A stretch of DNA of 64,000 bases, from positions 2,729,501-2,793,500 of the forward strand of contig BSBM01000877.1 in the NCBI GenBank assembly GCA_027924585.1, given 5' to 3'. This document shows, piece by piece, positions 10,862-24,500 of the stretch (position 1 is the stretch's first letter; every line of letters starts with the position of its first letter). The position numbers were made by a program, and so were the translations under genes. Below the pieces are notes generated by a model that saw only the letters and a program-made list of their open reading frames with translations, was not told where the DNA came from and made no database searches. Source of the stretch: Larix kaempferi. Lineage: Eukaryota; Streptophyta; Pinopsida; Pinales; Pinaceae.

Positions 10862-13800
10862 CTGGTACAAGATACAGTACAGAATTTATCGACTGATCAC
10901 TATCAACTAAGAAAGATAATGAGAACAATTACGCAATTCTACTGATAGCATCCAGTTGCTGTAAGGGAATTTAACACAAATTGTTAAAAAAACTGTTAGT
11001 CTACTTTGTGTCTCTACAATATCAATTTCGTACAACTTCAGCCTTTGTTTAATTGTGAAATACAAAATAACCAACTTGATCAACAATGGAAAAGATGTAA
11101 AGATCATAAGTGTCTTAACAGAAGATTTGTAATAAACAGCAATGCCTATACAAGAGTACCTTCCCATAGATTAGAAGTTTCATTTCAACCAGAGTACCAA
11201 CAACAGACAAGTTTATCTTTTCTGACACAACCACTGGTTGACAGCTTTCGTCTTCAGATTCATTGCCACTAAGATTTCCAGGTATGCACATGGACAGAGG
11301 AGCCTGAAAATAACAAATTTAATAAAAAAAATTGGGACAGAAAGATCACAATTCATTTCAATCATAGGGTGAGTAAGAAAATCACAGATGCTTTATATGT
11401 AGCATGAACAAATGACTTCATCCATTCTGCATTCTGATCATAAATCATTTCAATCATATGGTGAGTAAGAAAATTACAGATGCTTTATATGTAGCATGAA
11501 CAAAAGACTTCATCCATTCTGCCTTCGCATTTTCATCTTTGAACTGCAGGATAACGGTGCTAGATGATTCCAACGCCTGGAAAAAATACAAGGAAAAGAA
11601 TATTCTTCAGACCAATGAAAAAGCCCAAATCTAGCATGAAATTCCAACGTAACTGAATATGCTGGAAGCTGACCATTCAGAGATTTCCAAAGAGCCAGAA
11701 GTCTATAGGAGGGCCATGGGAACATTTGGGTTTGAGATGGCTATTAATGACAGGAAGAACATAATGTCAAGTAAGCTTCACCTTGTTTCAACTTTCAAGA
11801 ATCAAAATTCAATTTATTTACTTTCTTTGTTTTAAATTTCAAATTTTCAATGTCTTCTCTTATGTTTCTCCAATTCATTGTAGATACTTGGTGGGAAACC
11901 TATGGCAGACAAGTACCCCATCTCCAAAAGCTTGTTGTTCGGATCCTTAGCCAGACATGTAGCTCTTCTAGTTGTGAGCGCAACTGGAGTGTATTTGAAA
12001 AAATACACACCAAGAAGCGCAACAGGTTAGAGAATTTGAAATTAAATTCTAAATTCATTATAACTTGTAATTTATGTCCCATGGGTAATTTTAATTTATG
12101 TATTCTAAAATCTAATTTAATAAATTTATGGTCATCATACATGTTGGATACCCAACGCCTGAATGATCTAGTGTACGTCTCCTAAAATATACAGGTTGGA
12201 GCACGCTCCCAAGGCGCTCCCTACCTCTCGTATACTAAAAGCTCCTATACTAGGTTAATCATTTGATGACAATGTTATGGTAACTCCCTTCATTGCCAAG
12301 CTCATATAAAAATAGTTATGGTTGATCATTTGATGATAAAGTTATAAGTTATAACTACTAGATGATTGATGTTATATGGTTTAATCCATGTTTTCTATAG
12401 CTAATTCAACATCCTACATGTTTTCTAGATATAAATCCATCAAAATATATACTATATAAAAAATGATCCCAAAACGGGATCTTTTGAAAATTTTGCTTTT
12501 CGCTCCGCTCCCGCTCCCCGCTCTCCGCTCCCAACAACATAGGTGTCACCTATGTGAAGTGTAAGATAAAAGGGCTGATGACCACCGTTCTTCGTTTCAT
12601 ACAGTCCTGTCTGGATATTGATGGGAGGATCCTCTTCTTCTTCAACCATAGCACTAGGTGAAAAGTCTGGAAGAAGTTGATCCCCACCATGACTACTGGT
12701 AGGTTCAGGGATACTCTTGAAAAATTCTACTACTTGTTCTTTAATGGATGGGATTTTCATAAGTTCAATGAGTGGGATGTTGTGTATAACTTTATCCAAT
12801 TCCTTCTCAATGTTAATGTCCAAGTCATACTCCGGGAGAGGAATTGGCTCACTCACTGGGCTAGGCAGCTCACTATTCTTTCTTTCAATGAAAGGGGTAG
12901 GCTTTTGGCCATCCCTTCTTCTCTGATAAATCCTAATAGGAGCTTGGCCACTACTTTCAGGCTGTTCAGTGGCATAAACGGGAAAACTAGAACTAGGACT
13001 TTCTTCAGACTCTTCATCTTGATTGATCAAAATTCTTCCAAAGTCTTTATCAAAACCAAGTGCCGGAGCTAGTGTGTCTACATAACATCATGTCGTATAT
13101 GGAGGTTTGCAAGCCAGCTTGAGAAGAGGAATTACCAGCTAACTTATATATAATCAGTGCCTACGTTACAGTATATGTTGGGCACTTGACGTCTGCATAC
13201 AAACTGTTGAGCTTAAAATCCCCATGCTCCTTTATCCATACAACCACAGCCCAGTATGAACTCAAAATGCAATGGAAAATAGACAGAGTATTATACTTAT
13301 AAATATCCTGGATGTTGCTCATCCAGATTTCTCTCGGAAAGAATATTTCAATATAAAACAGACAGCAACTTTCTCATCAATAAGCTAAAACTTTAAGGGA
13401 TGTCTGAATCATTACAGAATGTTTTGGGTAAAATCATAAATGTAATGCGATATGTCATTCATATAAAGCTTGAAAGTTTTATTTTAAAGTTGAAAGACAT
13501 CAAGTTCTACATTAGATTTACATAGCAATATACCTTTTGTATATCAAAGCCTCTGTTGCTTATGGCAACAGTGAATTCTGATCCACCAACACTTGCTGGG
13601 GGGATCTCCATAACTTGCCTAGCACTCATGCTGACACATTTTTACAAAGTCATTGCATGTGTATCTCATCAGTATTTAAGAAAATCAACTTTAGTAGAAG
13701 CAATAATAAGCACATACATAACAACTATAGTTGAACTATAGACATGAAAATCTTTCTGATTTAGAAATGGTAGATACCATGTGTAAGCAATATACCTGCA

Positions 13801-15518
13801 GCACCGCTGATAAGTTTTAGATGTTTTGGACTCCAAGATATATAAGTAAGACCCATCAAGGACTAGCCAACAAGATTGCCACTCGGCAATAGAATTACCA
13901 ATTCCCTAAAATAAAGTCTATGAGCTTTTAGTAGCAAATATAAAAATACCCATGTGTTAAAAGCTGGCCACAAGGAAAAACAAGAGTACAGAAGAAGAAA
14001 GTCAAGAAAAAAAACATACCCCCCAAAAGAGAACCCTAGCATCTCCTGCAAGATCTGCAGGAGTTAATCCATCCTTTCTCGCATCTCTCTCATCAAATAT
14101 TGCTAAGAGATTCATAATCCTACTATATCTTGAAGGTGAAAAGTGCAAGCCAAGGTTTGGCACTTGAATCGAAACTCGTGTAGCAGGGTATTTTGGGTGC
14201 TGAAGTTTAATCTGCAACGTTAAACTAGATACATCATCAGAGAGATGAACCAGGTAAACCTCAGACAAAATGCTTTGAGATCACATCCACAAGAAGTTAC
14301 CTGGTCAATAACAGCTAGCATGCCACATTTGTCAAGGACGGGGAACAGTTTAGATCGATTCTTTGGGTTAGGAAGTACTTCAGAGTTATTCATTATATGT
14401 GCAGAGTCTAGATAAACATGTTTAAGCTCTGTCCAATCAAAGATTCCATCCATGAAAAAGGCAGCGGTGTCTCTTCCTGATATGTGAAACCGCGAGTAAA
14501 GACTTGGTATTTGGGGATGAACATCATCTTCCTGCAGGAAAGTAAACATATTGGAGTAAATAGAAAATTCCAAAACCGCAAAACAGTACATCTATTTATT
14601 GATGAACATGATACTGACGTTCACTGTACGCAATGTAAAATGACCAAAATCTACTACAAGCTGACTGCAACTTCCAGAACACTCTGCTCTCTGAAACGGA
14701 AGTCTCAGTATTGGAGCATCCAAATCAATGTCAAGAGAAAACCTGCATAAATAATTCAATGGGAAAATTAATAGGAATGTGATACTGATTATCACAAACC
14801 AGTTCGAGTTCAGACTTATTGATTTTTAAGGTAATATATAATGGAAATTCTGGTCAGGCAAAAGAAGATAAAACATTTTTACTGCATTATTTTCAGAATG
14901 CCTGTACAACCAAAAGAAGAGTCAAAATCCTTTTCTTGCCTGCCTTCTATGAATTAGAATTCAAGTAGAAGACTGTGTAATAAGAGACGGTAACAAGCAA
15001 TATAACACCTTTTTATAAATATAGTACTAACCAAATGACATTAAAGAAAGACTGCCCAATCATATTTCTGTAGTGTTGCATGAACTATGAGGCTCTTGTT
15101 GCAAAGGTTCCAGCCAAACACATACACTTCAAGGCCTGAGGGAGAATCATCCTGAAACTCCATATGCCCTGGGAATTGGCACTAGTCTTTCAAAGTCCTC
15201 CCATCACCCCTTTAAACTATACTAAAAAAATACCTCAAGTTATGTTAGGGATAACTCTTCAAATCACCTTGTTCCCTCATTGCCATAGCCTAGCAATCCT
15301 ATGTAGCAAAGGCCTCCCTGAGTTGGAGAAGAGCCAACCAGAACTGCAGAGAGGTGGTTATAGAGGTGACAGTGGGTATAGTTGGGATGGCCATGTTCTT
15401 TGGGGCTTTATCTTTACATGGTAGTTCATGCAGTAATACAACTTATGTCTCATGTGGTACAACACTTGAGGGTACTTGTCCCCTTTTGGCACACATGTTG
15501 AGGCAGCTCAAAATTTAA

Positions 15519-15554
<36 letters not shown>

Positions 15555-18500
15555 TAAACTATGGCTGCCCCCTTCATAAATTAGTTGGGCACACGTGGAG
15601 GAGGTTGTTGAGCTTGCACTTGTTTTGAGAGGTTCGTTATGCATACACCCTAGTCCTTTTTACCACTTCAATCCATTCACACTCATTCATTCACCTAACA
15701 TTATCTATTAGGGGGTCCACTTGCATCTTTGACTAGTCTTGTTTCATCTTTTTGAGAGTTAAAGTGATTTTGAACTACATCCTAATTTTGGAGTAGAAAA
15801 AGAGTCCACTTCATCCATTTGACTTCCCAACCATGATTGGTTAGATTTAACTAACTACAATATTTTATTATTGTTGGACTTGTCAGGGAGTTAGTTAGAC
15901 AAATAATTATATTTTATTGTAGAGAGATCTAACCCTATATACAGGAGTTTTCTCTCCATTCTTTGCATGATGGTTGAGGGATTGGGGATTGGAGGAGTTC
16001 TCCCCTTAGGCTACATTGTATATCAGATTCGAAATCTTAATGGAAAATTGGAGGTATAGCCCCCTTTTTATAAGGCTCTGTTTATAATGATGTTAATTAT
16101 TGTAGTAAAACCCCTGTAACATGTTATGAAGGCCTTCTAATGTAGCATCTACCATTTAGATTATATAATGTGAGGAAAATCCCTCTTATATTGTTGTTAT
16201 TATGATAATTTTGCATCTAACAAACTAAGTTGCTACTGGAATTAATGTAACATCATCTTCATAACATTGTTTTAGAGTGGCACCTCCAGCTCTCCAAGGT
16301 TAATTTGCTGCAACAATTTTCAGCACAAGCAAATTTATGGCATTATAAACAGCTCTTGTTTAACTTATACATTCATGCACTCACCCTCTTGGATCTCTAC
16401 TTCTTTGACTCCATTTAGCCCAACACTTAGTAGACACTGGTCTGAGGATTTCCATCATCCTTTGTTCTTAATCCATTCATCCTCCTACTACACTACAGCT
16501 ACACACATTTTATTAAGGCTTACTATTCCTAAATCACCTAGAGCCCACACTCCAAAGCCTTAGCAATCTTATTTAGGGATACCTGAAGAGAGAAGAAGAG
16601 CCATCGAGGTGACAATGGGTGGCCTTCCTGAAGTTGCACAACACTAGCTTCTTGGTGTTTGGGACTAGATTGCAGGTGCTAGATTGTTGTAGCAGTTCAA
16701 ATGCTCCTAGGGCTTTGTGCCCAACCTCTAGGTGCATAACACTTTCCCCCAAGGTGGTCACTCCACATGTCCCAAGTGCCCATCCTCCTCAACTATGTCA
16801 CATGGTTCAGGTTCAAATTCGAATTCAGCAACTTTGAAATTCGGTTCAAATTCGAAATTTTTTATGAAATTCGGAATGAGGTTCGACAACAGGTTCATCC
16901 ATCTATGAATTTTCAAATATATATATATATATATAAACTTTAAAATAGAATATAACCTAAAAGAGTAAAAGATCAACCCTAGCAGATTAAATATTAAAAT
17001 CCAATCATCAATGTTTATATTAAAATTTAAACAATCGATCGGCCGGTATTCTGTTTTGTGTATACCCAGTAACCCAACTCTAGCAAAGCTGAGGAAGCAA
17101 GGCCTCGCGCCGCACGGTCACCAGGGATGAGGGAACAATTCAGGTTGAGTGGCAAGTCTATGCAGTGAATCGTATTTGGGTCAAGCAACAAGACTGAAGG
17201 CGGAATGGGTAGGGAACACGGGCAGCGGGAGACGGGTGGTGGGAGATAGTAGGCGCATGAGCAAGGAACGCGGGTGGCAGGAGATAGTATCCATGCGGCA
17301 GGTTCGAATCGGTTCAGTTTGGTTCCGCTTGAAGGTCGCATTGAAATTCGTCGATTTAGAACGAATTCAGTTTTTTTTTAAGTTCGCCGAATTTCGAACT
17401 TGAAAGCCGAAATTCGGCGAACCCTGTGACATAGCACCTCAACACCCATGTAGAAGATGTCAAACCACCACCCAACCACCACATCAAGAAGAATACCCCC
17501 AGAACTGATCCCAATGTAAGCATACACCCACTAAACTCTCCAAATGTAAGTCTACCAAATTACAACAAATGGGGTTGTGGGCCACAAGCACTTCACATCA
17601 CATGAAGCACTCCCCTAGCTAGGTGAAAACACTTTTGGATCAACCAAAAACTAACAAAATTATCTGGAAAAGGCACTGGTGACTGACTACATACTTCCAC
17701 GTTAATGGTTCAAATGATCATAGGGCCTGTTTCCCCCTCTACTGGTTACAGGTTTACTTCCATTTAGATGTAGATGCTCCTTTGTTGGCTCTCTCATGCT
17801 AGGCATTTCCCCCTGGGATAATCTACTGGGAGGCCCATGTTTTTATATGTTGTTTCATTTAAGGTTGTTAGTTTACTAGTTTCTTATTTCACTTCTTATC
17901 TTAGGGGGCAACATCTTTGAACCTCCCTGCTTTTGTATGGAATTCTCATGATAGGTGTAATCTCTAGTACGATTGACCTATTTGGACTTCAGTGGACATT
18001 AATATAATAATAAATTTCATTTCAGTTCTGTTTAAAATTCAACCCACACTCAACTCAATCAAGGAACTTCAAGCCACCATCTGGATTTCCTCTTGCAGTT
18101 TCATAGCTACTAATCAACAACAATTTCAAAGTTTATATGCGTCGTTTGGCATTCATTAGCAAATATGTCTATCCACTATGAACTGGAATGCCTTAGACAA
18201 ACAGTGAGATCATGTGAAGAAAGATATGATCTGAATTAGAGAACATCAAGAAAAGATAGACCTCCACTGCTATTAAAAAATGCAATCTGTTATGGTGTGT
18301 GTGTGTGCGCACATACATGTGAAATTTGAATAGGAGACACAGAGAATCGAAGGATGAAATACCTGCTTTGTTCTTCTAATACAAGCTGAAATTGTTCCTG
18401 TGCTCGTCGAGTCACTTTCTCCAACTTCATCTGTGCTCAAAAGTAAATGTAGAAGGCAATAAAAACAATAGGCTATCCAGATTTTGTAAAATATATTACG

Positions 18501-21500
18501 GACATCTATTTTTGGAGCAACCACCACAAAGGGCATATCCTCGTAAATTTTTCACAGGTAATACAGACATTAATAGAACAAAAACTTATGATGACTGTAC
18601 AAATAAACAATATCTCAAATAACACCTTATGGTGAACACTGAAAATAGAGTTAAAGGATGTGAAAATATTATATAGATAAGAAAAACTTGCAAGGAATTT
18701 ATAACAAAAGCATACATTACATCTAATTATATAAAAGATTATCTTTCATGTTGTGCAACCCTCGCCAGGTAGATGCTGACTAATAGGAAACATTATAGAA
18801 CTAACTATTATTCAAATGTGTTACATCTGAACAAACTCTTCAAACTTCAAAGACAGTGATTTTAGCTTCAATTACCTGCAAAGCTGCTGCAGTTTCCAAT
18901 GCTACCTCAGGACTGACAGAACTACTCCTCCTCAGGAATTGTAGACAACGTTCAAAGCTTGTCATCCAAACCTGGCATTGAACAAAACATCAAAATGGAG
19001 AAGAAAAAACAAGTATTAACAACACGTTATAACTTAAGAGTTTTACCATAAAATAGCATAGAGGAAAGCTAAAAACACAACTATCGCCTAAAGGAATGAC
19101 TTTCCCAATTTTTTATTAACATCTAGTTTAAACACAAAGTTAAACCAACAAATCTCAAAAAAAGTACACAGAATCTTCAAAAGCACTTGCACTGAATATA
19201 AGAACAGTGACAAATATTATTATTACATAAATACAAGAAAAAAACAGCTCTAAGCAGAGCTCATGTAACATGCTAAGAGGTCTTACCTAACTTAAAAGGG
19301 TTGGCATTGAAAGGTCTTAACTGAGAGAGCCCTGATTAGGTAAGGTCCCTAAAGGCCAACCCTATTCCCTACAGTGTTGGTCCTGAATGATCCTACCTGT
19401 GCAAAGGATTGACCCTCAAAGGTCAACAATAACTTTGAGAACGGTTGGTCGTAAAAGGTCTTTCCTGGCAAAAGGGTTGATCCTTAAAGGTCAACCCTGA
19501 GCTCTAAAAGCAACAAACCAAATTTAACGATGTTGGGTAAAAGAGTCCTCTTAGAGGCGATCACTTCCAAGGATCTCAGAGGGCAAAAGCGACACACAAT
19601 TTCTAAGGCTTCCTTGCCTCTTCAATCAATCATCATCTCCATTAAGTGTCTTCCTCCCTACAAGTGCTTCCTTTGGACACCCCTCTCCACCTTTTTGTTA
19701 ATTTTTGTAGCTCGGACATGTACTTCTACATAGGCCAGGTGTCAGGCATGCAGGAGTCGTCTAGGAGTTCGCTTGAGAGGGCAAGTGACATTTATGTTAT
19801 AATAGTTAAAAGGTGACTTAAGTTGTGTCAACGAAAGATTAAGTCGTATTCATAGATCTCAAGTGATCTAAAATCACTTAGGAGATCTAGAGGGCCCATG
19901 GTATTTTAGTCATTGTAGTGATATAAAAGGATGCCTCAGCAGAGGAGGTGACACACATCAGTCACACAGAATGAGTGAGTGAGATCTCATCGAGTGGGTG
20001 GAGAAGGAATTCCATACAATGTTTTTAAACCCGGCCGAACCGAAACTGGAACCGGTCGGTCAACCAAGCCTGAATATTAAACCGGAACAAAACTCGGACT
20101 GGGGTCCGGTTTGGTAATGAACCGGGCCTGAATCGATCGGTTCATTACCGAACCGAGCTAAACAGGCTGAGCCCGTCAATAATCGGCCAGTCAGATGCCA
20201 GTTCTCTGCAGGCCTTAACAGGTAATGAGGGGATTAAAAATGTTTTTTTTTTAATTAAAAAAACCTAACCCTAAATCGTTGCTAAACCCATAAATACACC
20301 GCCCCTCCCAATTCTCTCAGACATTCCTCTCGTTGCAACTTGCTGAGTTGAGTCATTTTCAATTTTCACGTTGAGGAGGCCGTTGTCCAAGGACCAAGGC
20401 TTGCAGACTGGAGTAATTGAGAGAGACAGTCGACAGCTTGACTATTGGAGGGTCGTTGGCTTGGATTTGAACGCTGGAGGCTGGAGCAGCCAGAGCGTGA
20501 TTGTGTAATCTGGATTTTAGAGGCTATAGAGCCTCATTGGTGTTGTATTGTGTTTCACAATCAGAGATATGTGCTATGAGACTTTACTATGTAGTGCACA
20601 TGGTGCCATTTTGTGACCCAGGTCCCATATATGGTTTATAACTTTATGGTATGTATATAATAGTAGACTTTGCATATTATGTCTCTAATGGTTTCAATTC
20701 ATAGCTTGGAATGTTAAATATAATTTTTAAGATTAAAATTATAATTATTTTTGTATTTTTTAATATTCTGGTTCATTGAAATCAAACCGCTCCAGTTCAT
20801 TACCAATTCTGGTCCGAGTTGATCCTCGACCTATTCGATTCCCGGTTCCAAGTTTTAAAACACTACTTCCATCCAAGTGTGCAGGTGTCATGGCAAGGTC
20901 AGAGGAAAGGAGCAAGGGGCAACTGAGGGTTAGCAACCAGTAAGATCAAAGGACTAATCTTGAGGTGTGAAGGCTAGCATTCTATCTTTGAGGTCTTTGT
21001 ATTCCTCAGTGGGCCTACAGGGTATTTTTTAAGGTTTATAAAAGTATACTTAAGTATAGTATTCTAGGCGATTATTTTGAATTGAAAAAAACATAAATAT
21101 AGATTCGTGGGCAAATATTAAATATGAAACATACAATTTACTACTGAAACTTGTAAATTTTGTCTAATATTATGATAAAAAAACATATTTTATGTGAATA
21201 TAAGCGATATTAGAGACTAAAAATGACCAAATAGCGAATTTATTTTTTGAAAAAAGGCCCAAAAAATAGCCAATTGGCAAAATTTCGCCCCTAAAAATTT
21301 CCCTGGGCCATTATCCTAGGACAGGAGACCAGGATTTTTATAGTTAATAAAAATCATTGTTTGTTGGTTTTTCCCCAATGGGGGTTTTCCAGGGTAAATG
21401 TAAGTGTCACTGTCAACTGCATGTGATTTCCTATGTTTTTCCACTGTGTAAATTTTTTAGATCTCAATGTGTTTTCAGTTAAAAATTGCAATAAATTATT

Positions 21501-24500
21501 CGGGATTGATAACCAGATCTAGATCAATAAAAATTAACATGGTATCAAAGTTGGATTTGCTCTGAGTAGGAGATCATTGTTTGACAAGTTTACGAAGAAT
21601 ATAAAAAAAGGGATCAACAGTATGGCCTCCATACGGGTCATACAATAATTGTACAATCATGTCATACGCACACATGTAAAGATGTGACTGAGAGACGAGT
21701 CGAAGGTTGGGGTCGTGTGCAGCGACAGCGTGTGTGGGTTGGATCGAGCAACGAATGGCTGCAGCAACAGGCTATTAGAACGCGTCGTGGACAGGATCCG
21801 CAAGACTGGCAGCCGAAGGAGTGCTGGCAGAGGTGGTTGCTAGAGGAGATACGGCAAGATCGGACTTCACGTTGGGAGAGCACAACAGGGAGCATAGGTT
21901 GATGATCCACGTGATTGGAACGACGCTAGGGTGAAGGTACAGATCAACACTGAACAAAGAGGAGCCATCAGGAGACGCGAGTAGAGGCAGAGGACAAGCC
22001 ACCAACAGGAAGTGACGAGAACTGTTGCAAGGAGAGGCGTCGAACGGCAGAGCTAGGCACACAAGGAGCGACAGGAAAGCAGAGGCAACCGACAGTGGAT
22101 TCGACTGACAAAGGACGCATAAGCAATGATGAAAGAGTAGTTGGCTCAAGCTTTGCAGGAGACAAGACAAGCAACAAGCCAGGCACGCAAGCTGGGAAAA
22201 TAGAGAAGCACACAAACTAAGGGCAGTAGTGAAGGGGTGTGATCGACGGCAGCAGGAGGAAAATGAAAGGGTGACGAAGAAAGTAAGCAACAAGAGGATT
22301 GGTGGCCATGTGAAGCTAAGTGCACATAGGAAGCAGAGATTCACGGGCTGCAAGAGGGAAACCAGATGTCGGGTGAAGAAAGAGGCTGATCGGCACAGCC
22401 AACATCACACCCGCAAAGTCAAGCAAGCCACCATAGGCAGTCAGAGCCGCCAAGCCGTCAAGCAGGCCCAACAGACCGTCGGCAGTTGAGATCAGTTGTC
22501 GGCCAAGCCCAACAGGCCACGGGCAGCGCCCAGAGGGACTTGGGCAGCCAAAAAAAGGGTTCAGGTAGTGAGCAGAAAGCTCGGACAACCCAAGACAAAC
22601 CCCTTGTAGCAACAAAAAGTTGCAATAAGCCTTCGGCAGCAATAAGGCTACGAATCCGGGCAGTCGGCAATGAATCAATGCAACAGAAAACAGATGTGTT
22701 GGGTGGCTTGCTAAGCCATGGCAGAAGGCCAAGCAACCAACAAGATGATCTTAGGTTGGTGAAGGACTTTCACTTAGAGATTTGAGCCAGAAGAAAGAAC
22801 ATAGGAGCAAAGAGGGACTTTTGCTCATGTGTTGATGTCACATTGGAGCAAAGAAGAACTTTTTCTCATGTGCTAGAGCCACAAAGGACTGTGACTCAAG
22901 GATCTCGAATGGGTGGAGAAGGACTTTCATCAAAATATCAGGGGATGCCAAGAAGACTCTTCCAAAGGAGAAGAGAAACTGATAGGGAAACAATAGACAG
23001 ATCGGATAACAAGGATAGATCTGGGCAGATCTGAGGAGTAGATCTAAGCCACAAGAGTTGGCAGTGTTTCCTTTCTCACTGGACAGTGTTGCATCTAGCC
23101 ATCTGACAAGGATGAGGGATGTGTTCCTTAGTGTTTCAGAGACAAACTCAGACTAAAATGTGGCTTGTGGAGTCGACACCATACATGTAGTAAAGGGAGT
23201 TGGAACAGTTAGCTAGTTCCTAAGTTGCAACAATTTTCCATACGATTACTTGGGCAGGTAGCTAGTTCCTCATCTTGTGAGAGGATTTGGAGCACTTATG
23301 CTTTCATCCATTCAGTGAAAAAAAACTGGTGGGATCGAAGATGGCAAAGAAATTAGTCTACACTCATAGCACACTTTGTCTCATATCTCAGAAAGACCCA
23401 GGATAGAAGGAGGGTCCTTTCAAGAGATGATGGGACCAATACACAAATGATGCCATATGTGTGGACAAAGAGACAGAACCAAACGGCCTTGTCAAGATAC
23501 CTCCATTTTCTATGGAAAAGGAGGAGCCTCCACTTAAAAGTGATTCTTAACTAGAGAGCTTGTTTATTGAGGACCTTAGCGATGTTGAAAACAGTGATGA
23601 TGCAGGATGTAGTTGGCCTAGCAGACATAGATTGAGAAAGCCAAATCAGCTATGTTGTTCATTGTTTAATGCTTTTTGAATTTTCTATTTCATATTTTAG
23701 GCAAATTTTGGATGTAGTATGACAATGGACATATACCATATCAATATCAATATGTTTAAACTTTATATTTTATAACTTTATATCAATGAAGCAATGTGCA
23801 CGTTTTAGTTAGTATGTTAGTGTGTTGCTGAAAATGATTTCTTATTTACATGTTTAAATACTTAAAGTATGTTAGACATATATTATAATAAATGTCTACA
23901 ATATCCTCGATGTACCCAAGTCCCCTATTTCAAAACGTGTCGTCCCCATCCCCAAACCCAAGTAACCTAGCAACTTAGCTAATATCTGTTTGAGTTATAA
24001 TTTCCCCCTCTAAATCTGAAAATGCTGCCTTTGCTTAAAATCTGGTTGAGCTCTACCTAGTCTAGGAACTATATGGCAATGTTGCTCAAAAGAGTACACA
24101 AGGCACAGCACTACCTCTTGGGCTTTCTTCAGTTCAACAGAAAACATCTATCACATAGATAACTTGAAATCCATAATTTTGAATTGAATCTAGACTAAAT
24201 CGACTTGGTTTGGTGCCGATCTTGTTGGGAATGTTATATCTCTTCACATGGTGGCTGCGTGTACAACACGATCCCTTTTGGGTTGCTTTTTGCTTTTTCG
24301 CAATTTCGACCCATTGTACTCTATCTAATCCCGGTAAAAGGGATTAGGGTTGTAACCTAATTTCGGATAAACGAATTAGGGTTTTAGATGCTGCGGAATA
24401 CCATATATTGAAAACATATAATGAAAAGGAGCAGTGCAGCTCTAAGTTTTGCTGGTTTTTCCCGGTTAAGGGTTTCCAGGTGAAAATCTCTGTGTAATGT

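Larger units (their letters stand above)
19696..21539 (+). repeat. 5' LTR carrying two nested hAT elements
   Basis: Starts TGTTAATTTTTGTAGCTC and ends AAAATTAACA; TGGTATCAAAG (primer site) follows at 21540. Without the two insertions (20017-20865 and 21018-21305) it is about 700 bp. It aligns in order with the reverse complement of the LTR at 58977-59508, which lacks both insertions and so gives the empty sites. Confidence 0.85.

Noticed and set aside
12452-13030. 192-residue ORF as a host gene
   Set aside because: Contains gypsy-type phrases (HQPFYLTLHIGD) and stops at a transposon boundary; it sits inside a VPS13 intron.
21775-22353. 192-residue minus-strand ORF, rich in Cys, Ser, Leu
   Set aside because: It lies in the internal region of a degenerate LTR element, has no domain, and several overlapping ORFs on both strands share the same biased composition. 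I treat it as chance.
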